From the NCBI GenBank assembly GCA_029250925.1, contig JAQXEH010000085.1, forward strand, positions 1 to 63,595: a stretch of DNA of 63,595 nucleotides, in the 5' to 3' direction. Origin of the DNA: Hellea sp. GTDB taxonomy: Bacteria; Pseudomonadota; Alphaproteobacteria; Caulobacterales; Maricaulaceae. Both the position numbers and the translations under genes were made by a program. Positions within the stretch are counted from its first letter, which is position 1; the number at the start of each line of letters is the position of its first letter. Shown here in pieces: positions 53,749 to 63,564 of the stretch. Below the pieces are notes generated by a model. The model was not told where the DNA came from and searched no databases. It was given only the letters and a program-made list of their open reading frames with translations.

Positions 53749-54888
53749 ATGACAAGAATCGCACAAATAATAGTCGCAGCAGGAAAAGGTGCACGATTAG
53801 GTAGCACAATACCCAAACAATATCTTAAATTAGCAGGAAAACGATTAATAGAACATACGATTTCATCGATGAATTCAACTAACTTGATAGATGAGACTAT
53901 AATAGTGGTCGCTAAGGAGGATAAATTTATATCTGATATAATTAGTCATTATAAGGATATACGTATTGTCATAGGCGGCGATACAAGAGCAAAGTCTTCT
54001 TTAGAAGGATTACTCTCTCTTTCAAAAAACCCTCCCGATATCGTGCTTATACATGATGCGGCGCGGCCTTTCGTAACCAAATCCACTTTAGTTGATGTTA
54101 TATCCAATTTAAAAGAAAACACAGCAGTTGCACCTGCCCTACCAGTTGTTGATTCCTTAAAAACGATCGATGGGGTAAAGATTGACAGGAAGTCATTTTT
54201 CAGAATTCAAACACCTCAAGGGTTTAATTATAATGAAATAATAGAAGCCTACAATAACTTATCAGAGAATATAACCCCGGATGATGATATTGAGGTGGCT
54301 AAATTATCAGGTATCAATATTTGTTATTCGGAAGGCGATCCTAATAATTTTAAAGTCACGTATCCTAAGGATTTTGAAAGAGCAAAAAATATGATTTCAC
54401 TAAATGATTACATAGCTACAGGAAATGGCTTCGATGTACACAGATTAACAACTGGAGATAAAGTTTGGCTATGCGGTGTACCTATAAAATGCGAATTTAG
54501 CCTAATAGGACATTCAGATGCAGATGTCGCCCTCCATGCTTTAACTGACGCTATTTTAGGAACTATAGCCCTCGGCGATATTGGGGACCATTTTCCTCCA
54601 TCAGACCCTAAGTGGTTGAATGCAAGTTCTAAAGAGTTCTTATTATTTGCAGTTAGTGAATTAGAAAAACGAGGCGGAACATTACAACACTTAGATCTAA
54701 CAATAATTTGTGAAAATCCCAAAATTAAACCATATCGTCAAAGTATGAGGGAGAAATTATCAGAGCTATGCAAGCTACCAATAAAAAAAATAAGTGTAAA
54801 GGCTACAACAACAGAGAAATTAGGCTTTACCGGTAGGAGTGAAGGCATAGCAGCCCAAGCTACAGCAACAGTTAAATTACCCGAATAA
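53749..54888 (+). CDS. ispDF: Bifunctional IspD/IspF isoprenoid enzyme
   Basis: A 379-residue fusion of two enzymes of the methylerythritol phosphate pathway. IspD (residues 1 to about 215) has AAGKGARLGSTIPKQYL and IHDAARPF; IspF starts near 222 with GNGFDVHRL and contains HSDADVALHALTDAILG and the GDIGDHFPPSD zinc/metal region. The fusion is usual in alphaproteobacteria. It lies 2 bases before the cinA-like gene and feeds precursors to the carotenoid genes in this window. Confidence 0.97.
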   Translation: MTRIAQIIVAAGKGARLGSTIPKQYLKLAGKRLIEHTISSMNSTNLIDETIIVVAKEDKFISDIISHYKDIRIVIGGDTRAKSSLEGLLSLSKNPPDIVLIHDAARPFVTKSTLVDVISNLKENTAVAPALPVVDSLKTIDGVKIDRKSFFRIQTPQGFNYNEIIEAYNNLSENITPDDDIEVAKLSGINICYSEGDPNNFKVTYPKDFERAKNMISLNDYIATGNGFDVHRLTTGDKVWLCGVPIKCEFSLIGHSDADVALHALTDAILGTIALGDIGDHFPPSDPKWLNASSKEFLLFAVSELEKRGGTLQHLDLTIICENPKIKPYRQSMREKLSELCKLPIKKISVKATTTEKLGFTGRSEGIAAQATATVKLPE

Positions 54889-54890
54889 TT

Positions 54891-55421
54891 ATGAATCAAC
54901 TAGATACACAAATTAATAAAGAAGCTCAAAAACTTCTATTTATTTTTAACAAAAACAAACTTAGCCTCAGTACAGCCGAAAGCTGTACAGGAGGCCTTAT
55001 ATCTACTGCCATAACTTCCTTATCTGGTGCCTCTTCAGTTTATATGGGGGGAATTATAGCATATGACAATGAAGTTAAAAATAAGCTTTTAGGAATACCC
55101 TTAAAAATTATAGATAATAATGGAGCCGTCAGTGCAGCTGTAGCAGAAGAAATGTCCCTAAATACAGTTAAGATATTTAAAACTGACTTTGCAATATCGG
55201 TTACCGGAGTTGCGGGCCCTAATGGTGGATCAGTAGAAAAGCCTGTTGGTACTGTTTGGGTGGGAATTTCTTATTTAATTGAAAAAAAAATAAAAACTAA
55301 ATCGAATTTATTTTGCTTTGGACAGAAGAGCAGAGAACATATTAGAAAATTGACTTGTTACGAAGCAATAAAATTGACTAGTTCAATTGCATTAGGTATT
55401 GATAAAAATTGCAAAGTTTAG
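54891..55421 (+). CDS. CinA-type nicotinamide-nucleotide amidohydrolase (PncC-like)
   Basis: A 176-residue protein equal to the C-terminal domain of CinA, which deamidates nicotinamide mononucleotide (NMN) in pyridine-nucleotide recycling. STAESCTGGLISTAIT, YMGGIIAYDNEVK and VTGVAGPNGGSVEKPVGTVW are the family blocks. The N-terminal COG1058 domain of full CinA is absent. It is translationally close to ispDF and abuts the convergent RatA-like gene without a gap. Confidence 0.9.
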   Translation: MNQLDTQINKEAQKLLFIFNKNKLSLSTAESCTGGLISTAITSLSGASSVYMGGIIAYDNEVKNKLLGIPLKIIDNNGAVSAAVAEEMSLNTVKIFKTDFAISVTGVAGPNGGSVEKPVGTVWVGISYLIEKKIKTKSNLFCFGQKSREHIRKLTCYEAIKLTSSIALGIDKNCKV

Positions 55422-55919
55422 CTAAATACCCAAAGCATCAATCTCCTTGATAAAGTCAATCCCACATTTGTCGACTTTATTAAAGAGTTCTGAAGCTCTA
55501 TTTTCAAAAGCTTTCATTATTACCTCACTATATCTGTTAATTCTTTGTTGAACCAATAAATTCAGAGGGAAAGCTTTAAGGGAGACATCCACTTCAAACA
55601 ATATTGCTGTAGAACCATCGCTCAAATCGTAAAAAACCCATTTATTTGTAAGTGACTTTAATGCGCCTCCATCACCAGATTTTTTGACAAATATAGTTCT
55701 TTTTTTAGGATCTATCACAACTTTAGATTTGAAACACTCCCTAAGTAATTTATAGTTGACAATAGCTTCCGCCTCAAAATTATTAATGTTACTTCTGTTT
55801 TTTATTCTAAGGGCAGAAATTAAGTTAATAAAATTCGGATAGTCTTCAACATTTGCAACCAGAGATAAAAGATCATCTGCATCATATTGTAAATGTTTTA
55901 TAAGCTTTACTGCCGGCAT
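55422..55919 (-). CDS. RatA/COQ10-like START-domain protein
   Basis: A 165-residue START/SRPBCC-fold protein. LQYDADDLLSLVANVEDYPNF and FEVDVSLKAFPLN are typical of the RatA/COQ10 group. In eukaryotes COQ10 binds ubiquinone; in E. coli RatA was reported to inhibit ribosome association. I expect a quinone-related role because it follows lipA by 2 bases in a housekeeping context, but this is not shown by sequence alone. No RatB antitoxin is present beside it. Confidence 0.85.
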   Translation of the reverse strand: MPAVKLIKHLQYDADDLLSLVANVEDYPNFINLISALRIKNRSNINNFEAEAIVNYKLLRECFKSKVVIDPKKRTIFVKKSGDGGALKSLTNKWVFYDLSDGSTAILFEVDVSLKAFPLNLLVQQRINRYSEVIMKAFENRASELFNKVDKCGIDFIKEIDALGI

Positions 55920-55921
55920 TA

Positions 55922-56884
55922 CTAATGTCTTTTTTTTCTATTCTCCTGCAGTTCTTTAAAATCACTGTCGGCGTGATAAGAAGAGCGTGTCAGTGGAGTG
56001 GCTGAAACAAGGAGAAATCCTTTGGCTTTAGCAATAGTTTCATAACCCTTAAATTCTTCAGGAGATACAAATCTGTCCACAGCCACATGCTTTCTGGTGG
56101 GCTGAAGGTATTGTCCTATAGTAAGAAAATCAATCCCAGCCGAACGCATATCATCCATAACCTGCATTACCTCCTCCTTTGTTTCACCTAAACCAACCAT
56201 AATACCTGACTTTGTAAATTGATTAGGGTCTCGTTGCTTTACTTTATCAAGTAATCGAAGTGAATGATAATAACGGGCTCCTGGTCGTATCTTCAAATAG
56301 AGCCTAGGCACTGTTTCAAGATTATGATTGAACACATCTGGCTTCGCATCAATAACAGTATCGATGGCACCTTTTTTACGAAGAAAGTCAGGAGTAAGAA
56401 TCTCAACAGTAGTTTTAGTAGAAACTTCTCTAATTGCTGATATAACTTTTACAAAATGACCTGCACCGCCATCTGCTAAATCATCTCTATCAACAGATGT
56501 AATAACAACATGTTGTAAACCCATTTTCTTTACAGCCGCAGCTATTTTATATGGCTCCTGCTCATCTATCTTATTTGGCAGACCTGTAGAAACATTACAG
56601 AAAGCACAAGCCCGAGTGCAAACCTCACCTAATATCATAAAAGTAGCATGCGACTTCTCCCAGCACTCACCTATATTAGGGCATGCCGCCTCTTCACAAA
56701 CGGTAACAAGACCGCTTGATTTTACTATATCACGTGTTTTGGAGTAACCTTGCGATGTAGGTGCTTTAACTCTTATCCAAGAAGGCTTTCTTAGGACCAA
56801 AGTATCAGGTTTATTGGCTTTTTCAGGATGTCTGATCCGAGTATTTTTATTAATATTTAATTTGGTAGTCATGATTTTATACAA
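55922..56884 (-). CDS. lipA: Lipoyl synthase
   Basis: A 320-residue radical-SAM enzyme that inserts two sulfurs into octanoyl groups to form lipoate. The auxiliary cluster motif [12 protein letters not shown] and the radical-SAM motif CTRACAFC are both present, with the usual C-terminal RSSYHAD serine. It lies 31 bases after pyk and is coupled to the RatA-like gene. Confidence 0.97.
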   Translation of the reverse strand: MYKIMTTKLNINKNTRIRHPEKANKPDTLVLRKPSWIRVKAPTSQGYSKTRDIVKSSGLVTVCEEAACPNIGECWEKSHATFMILGEVCTRACAFCNVSTGLPNKIDEQEPYKIAAAVKKMGLQHVVITSVDRDDLADGGAGHFVKVISAIREVSTKTTVEILTPDFLRKKGAIDTVIDAKPDVFNHNLETVPRLYLKIRPGARYYHSLRLLDKVKQRDPNQFTKSGIMVGLGETKEEVMQVMDDMRSAGIDFLTIGQYLQPTRKHVAVDRFVSPEEFKGYETIAKAKGFLLVSATPLTRSSYHADSDFKELQENRKKRH

Positions 56885-56915
56885 CTTTTTTAGTATTTTA
56901 AAATTAATTCAGTTA

Positions 56916-58328
56916 TTAATCAACCATATCAATTTTAAGGGTATTTGTTGTTCCAGGACGTCCGAATGGAATCCCAGCAGTTATTATTATCTTATCTCCA
57001 GACTTTAAACCTGCATACAATATAGAAGCTTTTTGTATATGCGGTAGCATTTCATCAAAATTCTTTGGATCTTTCATAATCAAAGGAATTACACCCCAAT
57101 TTAGACAAATTACTCTTGCCGTTTTGATGGATGGAGTTAACCCGATTATTCTACATGGCGGCCTTTCTCGTGATATTCTTTGTACGGTTGACCCTGTATT
57201 GGTATAACCAAATACAGCTTTGCAATTAAGTGTTTCAGACATAACGCAAACGGATTGGGAAATCGCATCTTCAGGTGTGTCAAAATAAGGCAAATCACTG
57301 GCTGAGAAATAGTCCCAGAACTCTGGATCGCCCTCCACTGATTTGATTATCCTATCCATAATTGCCACAGCAGTTGCTGGATGACGGCCTACTGCAGTCT
57401 CAGCTGATAACATAACAACATCAGCGCCTTGGTAAATTGCTGTGGCCACATCAGAAGCTTCAGCTCGTGTTGGGGTTGGCGAATCAATCATGGATTCAAG
57501 CATATGTGTTGCCACTATTACTGGCTTACCAAGTATACGAGCTTTTCTAATTATCTTTCTTTGAACCACCGGCACATCCTCGAGAGGTAACTCTACACCT
57601 AAGTCTCCACGTGCAACCATTACACTGTCTGCTTTGTCGAGGATAGAATCTATATCATGAACAGCTGAGGGTTTTTCAATTTTCACAATGATATTGGCTT
57701 TATCACCAATAATTTTTCGTGCATCTAGAACATCCTTGGATGTTTGGACGAAAGATAATGCTACATAATCAACACCCTTACTTAATGCGAATGATATATC
57801 CACCACATCTTTATCAGTCATTGCAGACATAGGAAGGACAGCATCTATTACATTCACACCTTTTTTATTTTTAAGTGTTCCAGGTACATCAACCTTAACT
57901 TTTATTATTAAACCATCATTGTTTTTGACAGTTACCTTAATCTTTCCGTCATCAAATTTTAAAGTATTCCCAGGTTTTAAGACTTCAAATAACTCCTTAT
58001 GAGGTATACAAATTACATCACTAGCATCGCTATATTTACTATTTATTATAGTGACCTCTTGTCCAAAAATTAATTCAATTTGTCCGCCTTTGAATTCACC
58101 GCAACGCAATTTAGGACCCTGCATGTCAGCTATTATAGCAATTGGCTTACCCATTTCTTTTTCTATATTTCGGATAAAGTCTATTGATCGAGCGTGATCA
58201 CTATGGTTACCGTGAGAAAAGTTTAAACGAAAAGCATCAACACCAACTTCAGCAAGTAATTTTAACATATCAGGTGAAGAACTTGCAGGCCCTACTGTAG
58301 CTAATATTTTTGCAGAACGATGTTTCAT
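56916..58328 (-). CDS. pyk: Pyruvate kinase
   Basis: A 470-residue glycolytic enzyme converting phosphoenolpyruvate and ADP to pyruvate and ATP. TVGPASSSPDMLKLL at the start, the Lys/Glu active site in IIVKIEKPSAVHDID, VMVARGDLGVELPLE and MLESMIDSPTPTRAE are diagnostic. The C-terminal allosteric domain is complete. It is 48 bases after the LysM lipoprotein gene on the same strand. Confidence 0.97.
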   Translation of the reverse strand: MKHRSAKILATVGPASSSPDMLKLLAEVGVDAFRLNFSHGNHSDHARSIDFIRNIEKEMGKPIAIIADMQGPKLRCGEFKGGQIELIFGQEVTIINSKYSDASDVICIPHKELFEVLKPGNTLKFDDGKIKVTVKNNDGLIIKVKVDVPGTLKNKKGVNVIDAVLPMSAMTDKDVVDISFALSKGVDYVALSFVQTSKDVLDARKIIGDKANIIVKIEKPSAVHDIDSILDKADSVMVARGDLGVELPLEDVPVVQRKIIRKARILGKPVIVATHMLESMIDSPTPTRAEASDVATAIYQGADVVMLSAETAVGRHPATAVAIMDRIIKSVEGDPEFWDYFSASDLPYFDTPEDAISQSVCVMSETLNCKAVFGYTNTGSTVQRISRERPPCRIIGLTPSIKTARVICLNWGVIPLIMKDPKNFDEMLPHIQKASILYAGLKSGDKIIITAGIPFGRPGTTNTLKIDMVD

Positions 58329-58376
58329 GTTGCTATGCTCACACTCAGAATTATTATTGAACTTGGGGTGTATGGT

Positions 58377-59132
58377 CTAACAGGCATCCGGAGGCAAGAT
58401 CAATAATCTGCCTAATTGAATGTTAAAATTTGAGTTCAAATTATTTAACTTATCAATTTCTTCAATATCTTGGCAAAGCTTTTTTGTTAATGAATAAATT
58501 GTATCACCCTTAACAACTGTATGTATCGTAGCTTTAGTAATATTTGGCCCATAATCCTTTTTTAGTGGTAATAATGAATTTGCTGAGTAATCATAATTTA
58601 TTTCACCTAAAACTTGTTTATCAGATAAAGTTGATGAATTGTTATTCACTAATGCTGAGTCAGATGTAGAATATAAAGTTTTTACCAAAAGATGCCTGTT
58701 ATCATCTTTTTTTACCTCATTTAACACTACAGACTCAGTCAAGTCATTACAGTTACTTAATAATTCACCTACTTTGTAACCAGTAACACCTCCTAATCCC
58801 GCTCCGACGATAGCTCCAGCCTTACCACTCACTAAATTTTTTGCCGCTACCGAGCCTACCAAGCCGCCAATACTGGCTCCGATAATTTTATTAGATTTTG
58901 CAGAATTTCTGCAAGTAGTATTATTTATGGTTTCATTGGACGATAATATCTTAGCTGATTTGTTATCCAACACGGTATGGTGTAAATTCATATCAGATTC
59001 CGAATTGAAAACTATCTCATTCTTTGAATGCAAATAGGAAGTTGAATATCTATAATTTGGATTTTCCTGATAAGTTGCACAAGAAACAAAACAAAAAGTG
59101 CTTATAAATAGAGTAATAATGCGAAATAACAT
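58377..59132 (-). CDS. LysM lipoprotein with glycine-zipper segment
   Basis: A 251-residue putative lipoprotein: a short N-terminal signal ends FVSC at Cys18. A glycine-zipper stretch, GASIGGLVGSVAAKN through VGAGLGGVTGYKVG, spans about residues 87-122 and is of the type that inserts in or associates with membranes. A C-terminal LysM domain (about 205-250, VVKGDTIYSLTKKL then GRLLILPP) should bind peptidoglycan. It could tether the outer membrane to the wall, comparable in layout to SlyB/Pcp-type lipoproteins. It is divergent from the dienelactone hydrolase gene across 122 bases. Confidence 0.8.
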   Translation of the reverse strand: MLFRIITLFISTFCFVSCATYQENPNYRYSTSYLHSKNEIVFNSESDMNLHHTVLDNKSAKILSSNETINNTTCRNSAKSNKIIGASIGGLVGSVAAKNLVSGKAGAIVGAGLGGVTGYKVGELLSNCNDLTESVVLNEVKKDDNRHLLVKTLYSTSDSALVNNNSSTLSDKQVLGEINYDYSANSLLPLKKDYGPNITKATIHTVVKGDTIYSLTKKLCQDIEEIDKLNNLNSNFNIQLGRLLILPPDAC

Positions 59133-59254
59133 TCTAAGCCTGTGATAAGTTTGAAAGTATCTTAAATTTAAATTTATAATATATTGTTAATTTATACTTA
59201 GAAGTTATCTTTACTCTGGATTTATTAACATTAATTTATTACGGATGTTATGTA

Positions 59255-59977
59255 ATGGCTATAATAGAAAAATCCGTAGAGTATTTTGATCAAAGTAAAA
59301 AGTGTATTGGATATATGGTTTATGACGATGCACTGCCTAGAAAGAAGCCATGTGTTTTGATAAACCACGCTTGGAGTGGTTTAGATCAATTTTCTAAAAA
59401 CAAAGCTTTAGAAATCGCTAATAAAGGTTACATAGGGTTCTGTTTGGACAATTATGGAGATGGTTACCAACCAGCGGCCCTTGAAGATAAACAAAACACA
59501 ATGCTTCCACTCAAAGAAGACCGAGCAAAACTATTAAAACGTCTGCTAGCAGGCCTTGAGAAGGCTAAGAGTTTTGATATTGTTGATAAACAAAATATTG
59601 CCACTCTTGGCTTTTGCTTTGGCGGACTTTGCGCGCTAGATATTGCGAGATCTGGTGCAGATATAAAAGCTGCAATCAGTTTTCACGGACTACTGGACGC
59701 GCCCAATTTATCCAAAAATAAAATAAAAGCAAAAATATTAGTTGCACATGGTTGGGACGATCCTATGGCAACACCTAATGATGTTATAAAACTGTCCAAA
59801 GAACTAACAGAATCGGGTTGTGACTGGCAATTGCATGCATACGGAAAAACAACTCATGCATTTATGGTTCCAGGAGCTGATAGTGGTGATGGTGTTTTAA
59901 AACATAATTCCACTAGTGAAAAGAGAGCTTGGTATTCTGCTCTTGATTTAATAAAAACATCCTTCAGTGAAGTGTAA
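59255..59977 (+). CDS. Dienelactone hydrolase family protein
   Basis: A 240-residue alpha/beta hydrolase. The nucleophile elbow is GFCFGG, with Cys as in dienelactone hydrolases rather than Ser, the Asp is in AHGWDDPMATP and the His in KTTHAFMVPGAD. The substrate is unknown; no chloroaromatic degradation genes are near, so a general esterase role is more likely. It is followed by rnd after 45 bases. Confidence 0.87.
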   Translation: MAIIEKSVEYFDQSKKCIGYMVYDDALPRKKPCVLINHAWSGLDQFSKNKALEIANKGYIGFCLDNYGDGYQPAALEDKQNTMLPLKEDRAKLLKRLLAGLEKAKSFDIVDKQNIATLGFCFGGLCALDIARSGADIKAAISFHGLLDAPNLSKNKIKAKILVAHGWDDPMATPNDVIKLSKELTESGCDWQLHAYGKTTHAFMVPGADSGDGVLKHNSTSEKRAWYSALDLIKTSFSEV

Positions 59978-60022
59978 TAAATTTGTTGATATGTTTTTTG
60001 TGTATCCAATATTGGCTGATTT

Positions 60023-61177
60023 ATGATTATTATTGATAACCAGAAAGAACTTAATTCCTTCTGTAATAAAGCCTCTAAAAAACCTTTTATTTGTATAGAT
60101 ACAGAATTTATGCGTGAGAGCACATTTTTCTCCATACTATGCTTAATTCAAATTGCTACAGATGAAACGGAAGTTGTTATTGATCCCCTAGCAAAAGATA
60201 TTAACTTAGCACCACTTATCAATATATTATTGGATAGTAATATTACAAAAGTATTTCATGCGGCACGACAAGATATTGAAATATTCTATCACATCTGCGG
60301 CGAAGTCCCAAAGAATATTTTCGATACTCAAATAGCCGCGATGGCATTAGGCTTTCGTGAGTCTATTGGTTACAGTTCATTAGTGAAAGGCAGGTTAAAT
60401 ATAAATATTGATAAAGGCGAAAGGTTTACAGATTGGTCGCGAAGACCATTGACCAAAAATCAACTAAAGTATGCACTTGCAGATGTAACACACCTAAGGG
60501 ACCTATACCCCGGGATCGTGCACGAATTGACGGAGAAAAACAGAACAAGTTGGATAAAAGAAGAAACAAGCCAATTAACCGATAAAAAATTGTATAGCTT
60601 TGAACCTGAAAATGCCTGGGAAAGACTAAAAATAAGAAATCCTAAGGTTTCTTATTTAGCAGCATTAAAGGCAGCAGCAGCTTGGAGGGAAAGACGCGCG
60701 ATAGAAAAAAATATACCAAGACGACGCGTACTAAAAGATGAAATTCTATATAATGTAGCACAACAGAAGCCAAAAAATCTTCAAAGCCTTATGAAACTAC
60801 GAGGTATTCCAAGAGGGTTTGAAAATTCAGAGTCTGCTGAAGATTTAATTAAATTAATAAATACTGCCGTTGCTAATGCAGACATATATGCACCAGATCC
60901 ACCCAAAGTTAAGCACATGCCTCCAAACTTAGGCCCAACAGTAGAAATGTTAAAAACATTATTAAGGTTAAGAACAGAATATGTAGGTATCGCCCCGAAA
61001 TTAGTGGCTACAAGCAGTGATATAGTAGATATCGCTGCTTTCGGCGAAAAATCAAAAGCTAAAGCCCTTACTGGATGGCGAAAAGAAATCTATGGAACAG
61101 AAGCAATAGATATGCTCAACGGCAAAATAGGACTATGCCTCGAGGGACGTGAAGTCGTTGTTAGAAAAATAAATTGA
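60023..61177 (+). CDS. rnd: Ribonuclease D
   Basis: A 384-residue 3'-5' exoribonuclease that trims tRNA 3' ends. The DEDD exonuclease domain includes ICIDTEFMRESTFF (Exo I), VFHAARQDIEIFYHI (Exo II) and YALADVTHLRDLY (Exo III, with Tyr-type spacing). An HRDC domain follows around residues 210-290. The ending includes a second HRDC-like helical part. It is coupled to rluA by a one-base TGATG overlap. Confidence 0.93.
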   Translation: MIIIDNQKELNSFCNKASKKPFICIDTEFMRESTFFSILCLIQIATDETEVVIDPLAKDINLAPLINILLDSNITKVFHAARQDIEIFYHICGEVPKNIFDTQIAAMALGFRESIGYSSLVKGRLNINIDKGERFTDWSRRPLTKNQLKYALADVTHLRDLYPGIVHELTEKNRTSWIKEETSQLTDKKLYSFEPENAWERLKIRNPKVSYLAALKAAAAWRERRAIEKNIPRRRVLKDEILYNVAQQKPKNLQSLMKLRGIPRGFENSESAEDLIKLINTAVANADIYAPDPPKVKHMPPNLGPTVEMLKTLLRLRTEYVGIAPKLVATSSDIVDIAAFGEKSKAKALTGWRKEIYGTEAIDMLNGKIGLCLEGREVVVRKIN

Positions 61178-61827
61178 TGAAGCGAGGATTTACTTATTCC
61201 CCCCCTAAAAGTCCTGTTTCATATATCTATGTTGATCAAGATATTATTATTGCTGAAAAACCTTGTGGATTATTAAGCGTTCCAGGTAAAACTGAAACTG
61301 ACTGTATGGAAGCCAGAGTTAGAGCAGATTATCCAGAGTCTTTGATTATACACAGGCTTGATATGGCAACATCAGGACTAATGGTTTTTGCGCACAATAA
61401 AAATGCACAAAGGCACATTGGTTTACAATTTGAAAAAAGGTTCATACAGAAAGAGTACCTAGCGAGAGTTTGGGGACTAATAAAGTTAAATAAATTTAAT
61501 ATTGATCTGCCAGTTAGAACCGACTGGAAAAATCGTCCTCTTCAAATCGTGTGTTATGAAAAAGGAAAGTCTGCTTTAACTAAAGTTGAAATGATAAGCC
61601 ACAAAAACAATACAAGTTATCTAAGTTTAAAACCTGTAACTGGCAGGACACACCAACTACGTGTACATCTAAATTCTATTGGCCATCCTATTTTAGGTGA
61701 CAGAATGTATGCGCATGACTCAGCCTTTATACTAACAGATCGTCTCATGTTGCATGCCACAAAAATTAAACTAATGAAACCTGTAGGCGGGGAATGGATT
61801 GAGTTTAATTCAGTTTGTCCATTTTAA
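61177..61827 (+). CDS. rluA: Pseudouridine synthase RluA
   Basis: A 216-residue enzyme that makes pseudouridine in 23S rRNA and certain tRNAs. The catalytic Asp is in IIHRLDMATSG, with EKPCGLLSVPG before it and DWKNRPLQIVCYEKGKSA and TGRTHQLRVHL after it; these match E. coli RluA more closely than RluC or RluD, and there is no S4 domain. I use ATG 61177 rather than TTG 61174 as start. Confidence 0.9.
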   Translation: MKRGFTYSPPKSPVSYIYVDQDIIIAEKPCGLLSVPGKTETDCMEARVRADYPESLIIHRLDMATSGLMVFAHNKNAQRHIGLQFEKRFIQKEYLARVWGLIKLNKFNIDLPVRTDWKNRPLQIVCYEKGKSALTKVEMISHKNNTSYLSLKPVTGRTHQLRVHLNSIGHPILGDRMYAHDSAFILTDRLMLHATKIKLMKPVGGEWIEFNSVCPF

Positions 61828-61837
61828 AATTAAAAAT

Positions 61838-63397
61838 TCATCCATAAGTCTTTGCTGGCTCAATCATGGATACAAAATTATCTGCCTGATTGATTAATGA
61901 TGAAGCTAATTTTTTATCCATCTTTTCGAGATTTCTATACGGCATAGACATTCTAGGATTACCTCGAAGATATTCTTTATTTTTTGAAATAAAGCTCCAG
62001 TACAAACTGTTGAAAGGGCAAGCATCTTTTCCTAATTTTTCTTTAACATTGAACTTGCATGAGGAGCAGTAGTTACTCATGCGATTTATATATGCGCCAC
62101 TACTGGCATATGGCTTTGAACCCAAAAGCCCTCCATCACTAAATTGGCTCATACCTAAAGTGTTAGGTAGCTCGACCCACTCAAAGGCGTCTATATATAC
62201 TGCAAGGTACCATTTATGCAGTTCAATGGGATTAACACCTATTAACAATGCGAAATTACCCGTTATCATAAGCCTCTGAATGTGATGCGCGTATGAATGT
62301 TCTAAGGTTTGGTTAATAGCCTCCGAAAGACAATGCATATCGGTGTCCCCAGTCCAATAAAAATCTGGCAATTCTTGTGAAGCTTGCAAAGCATTCTCTT
62401 CCAAATAACTTGGCATTTTGAGCCAGTAAATACCCCTTACATACTCTCGCCAGCCGATAATCTGGCGAATATAGCCTTCTACTGCATTTATTGGAGCCTT
62501 ATCATTATAGTAAGCTTGCTCAACAGCCAAACAAACTTCAAGCGGCTGCAACAAACCAATATTAATATATGGTGATAGTAGTGAATGAAAAAGAAAAGGT
62601 TGGTCAGTCATCAGAGCATCCTGATAATCTCCAAATTTAGGCAAAAGATTATCAATAAAGTAATTTAACGACCGGAGTGCGTCCTCTCGTGTGACAGCAT
62701 AGAAAAAGTTTTCAATATCACCTATTCGATCTGGATAAATTTGTTCAACAAGAGAAATGACCTCTAGTGTTTCTCTATCGGGTAAAAAATTTATCGGCGA
62801 TGGCACACTCAAGCCTTTTACTGGTGGCTTTCTATTGTCTTTATCAAAGTTCCATTTTCCACCAACAGGTTTGTCCTGCTCCATAAGGATATTAGTTTTA
62901 CGCCTCATTTCTCTATAGAAGTACTCCATTCGAAACTGTTTTCTGCCCTCTGCCCATTCCTCAAATTCGGAGTGAGATGCTAAAAAACGATTGTCGGGCG
63001 TAAAGCTAATATTAATTAAATTATTTTTTTGCAGCTCTTTAAGAGTACTAAAAGTTTTCCAATCTGATGGCTCACAAATACGAACTTGGTCTACACAATG
63101 ACGCGATATGGCTTTTGATATTTCTTCAACTAGGTTTCCCGAATTATTTTCATCATTCAACGCTACATAATCTACTTGCCAACCATTCATTTCAAGTTGC
63201 TTTGCAAAATGGCGCATAGCTGAGACGAGAAAAATTATTTTCTTTCGATGATGAGGCACCTCAGATAGAACTTCATCTAATTCCATTAACAGAACTACGC
63301 TATCTTTTTTTTCGCTCACTTCTAAGGAAGATATGCTCTCGGTCAGTTGGTCTGCAAGTATCGGAATTAAATTTTTTTTCATGATATTAATACGCAC
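61838..63397 (-). CDS. Iron-sulfur bacterial cryptochrome/photolyase (PhrB/CryB-like)
   Basis: A 519-residue photolyase-related flavoprotein. The HHIQR motif in SYAHHIQRLMITGNF and the four cysteines (MHCLSEA, YCSSC, DACPFNS) match the [4Fe-4S]-containing FeS-BCP group, which includes the Agrobacterium (6-4) photolyase PhrB and Rhodobacter CryB. Known relatives bind FAD and a lumazine antenna. The protein probably repairs UV (6-4) photoproducts, a light-sensing role being also possible. Met6 at 63382 may be the true start, as MKKNLIPILADQL is the usual beginning. It is divergent from the DUF2256 gene. Confidence 0.9.
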   Translation of the reverse strand: MRINIMKKNLIPILADQLTESISSLEVSEKKDSVVLLMELDEVLSEVPHHRKKIIFLVSAMRHFAKQLEMNGWQVDYVALNDENNSGNLVEEISKAISRHCVDQVRICEPSDWKTFSTLKELQKNNLINISFTPDNRFLASHSEFEEWAEGRKQFRMEYFYREMRRKTNILMEQDKPVGGKWNFDKDNRKPPVKGLSVPSPINFLPDRETLEVISLVEQIYPDRIGDIENFFYAVTREDALRSLNYFIDNLLPKFGDYQDALMTDQPFLFHSLLSPYINIGLLQPLEVCLAVEQAYYNDKAPINAVEGYIRQIIGWREYVRGIYWLKMPSYLEENALQASQELPDFYWTGDTDMHCLSEAINQTLEHSYAHHIQRLMITGNFALLIGVNPIELHKWYLAVYIDAFEWVELPNTLGMSQFSDGGLLGSKPYASSGAYINRMSNYCSSCKFNVKEKLGKDACPFNSLYWSFISKNKEYLRGNPRMSMPYRNLEKMDKKLASSLINQADNFVSMIEPAKTYG

Positions 63398-63417
63398 TAA
63401 AATAACAAGTGGTTCGT

Positions 63418-63564
63418 ATGCATATTATGGTACACAAAAAATTAAACCTTCCAGAGAAAAATTGTTTGAATTGTTCGCTACCTTTTTCCTGGAGAAAAAA
63501 ATGGGAAAGAAACTGGGAAGAAATTAAATACTGTTCCAAACGGTGTAGAAAGGGAAATAAATGA
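63418..63564 (+). CDS. DUF2256 zinc-ribbon-like small protein
   Basis: A 48-residue basic protein too short for routine ORF calling. It contains [18 protein letters not shown] and YCSKRCRKG: two CxxC-type pairs around a Trp-rich, Lys/Arg-rich core, the pattern of DUF2256. This family is often found beside photolyase/cryptochrome genes, as here, with 20 bases between the divergent starts. A second start at 63427 is possible. Function is unknown; the four Cys probably bind zinc. The stop overlaps the next ATG (ATGA). Confidence 0.88.
   Translation: MHIMVHKKLNLPEKNCLNCSLPFSWRKKWERNWEEIKYCSKRCRKGNK

Noticed and set aside
55422-55919. A toxin-antitoxin system based on the RatA-like gene
   Set aside because: There is no antitoxin partner and the COQ10-like START fold beside lipA is better explained as housekeeping.
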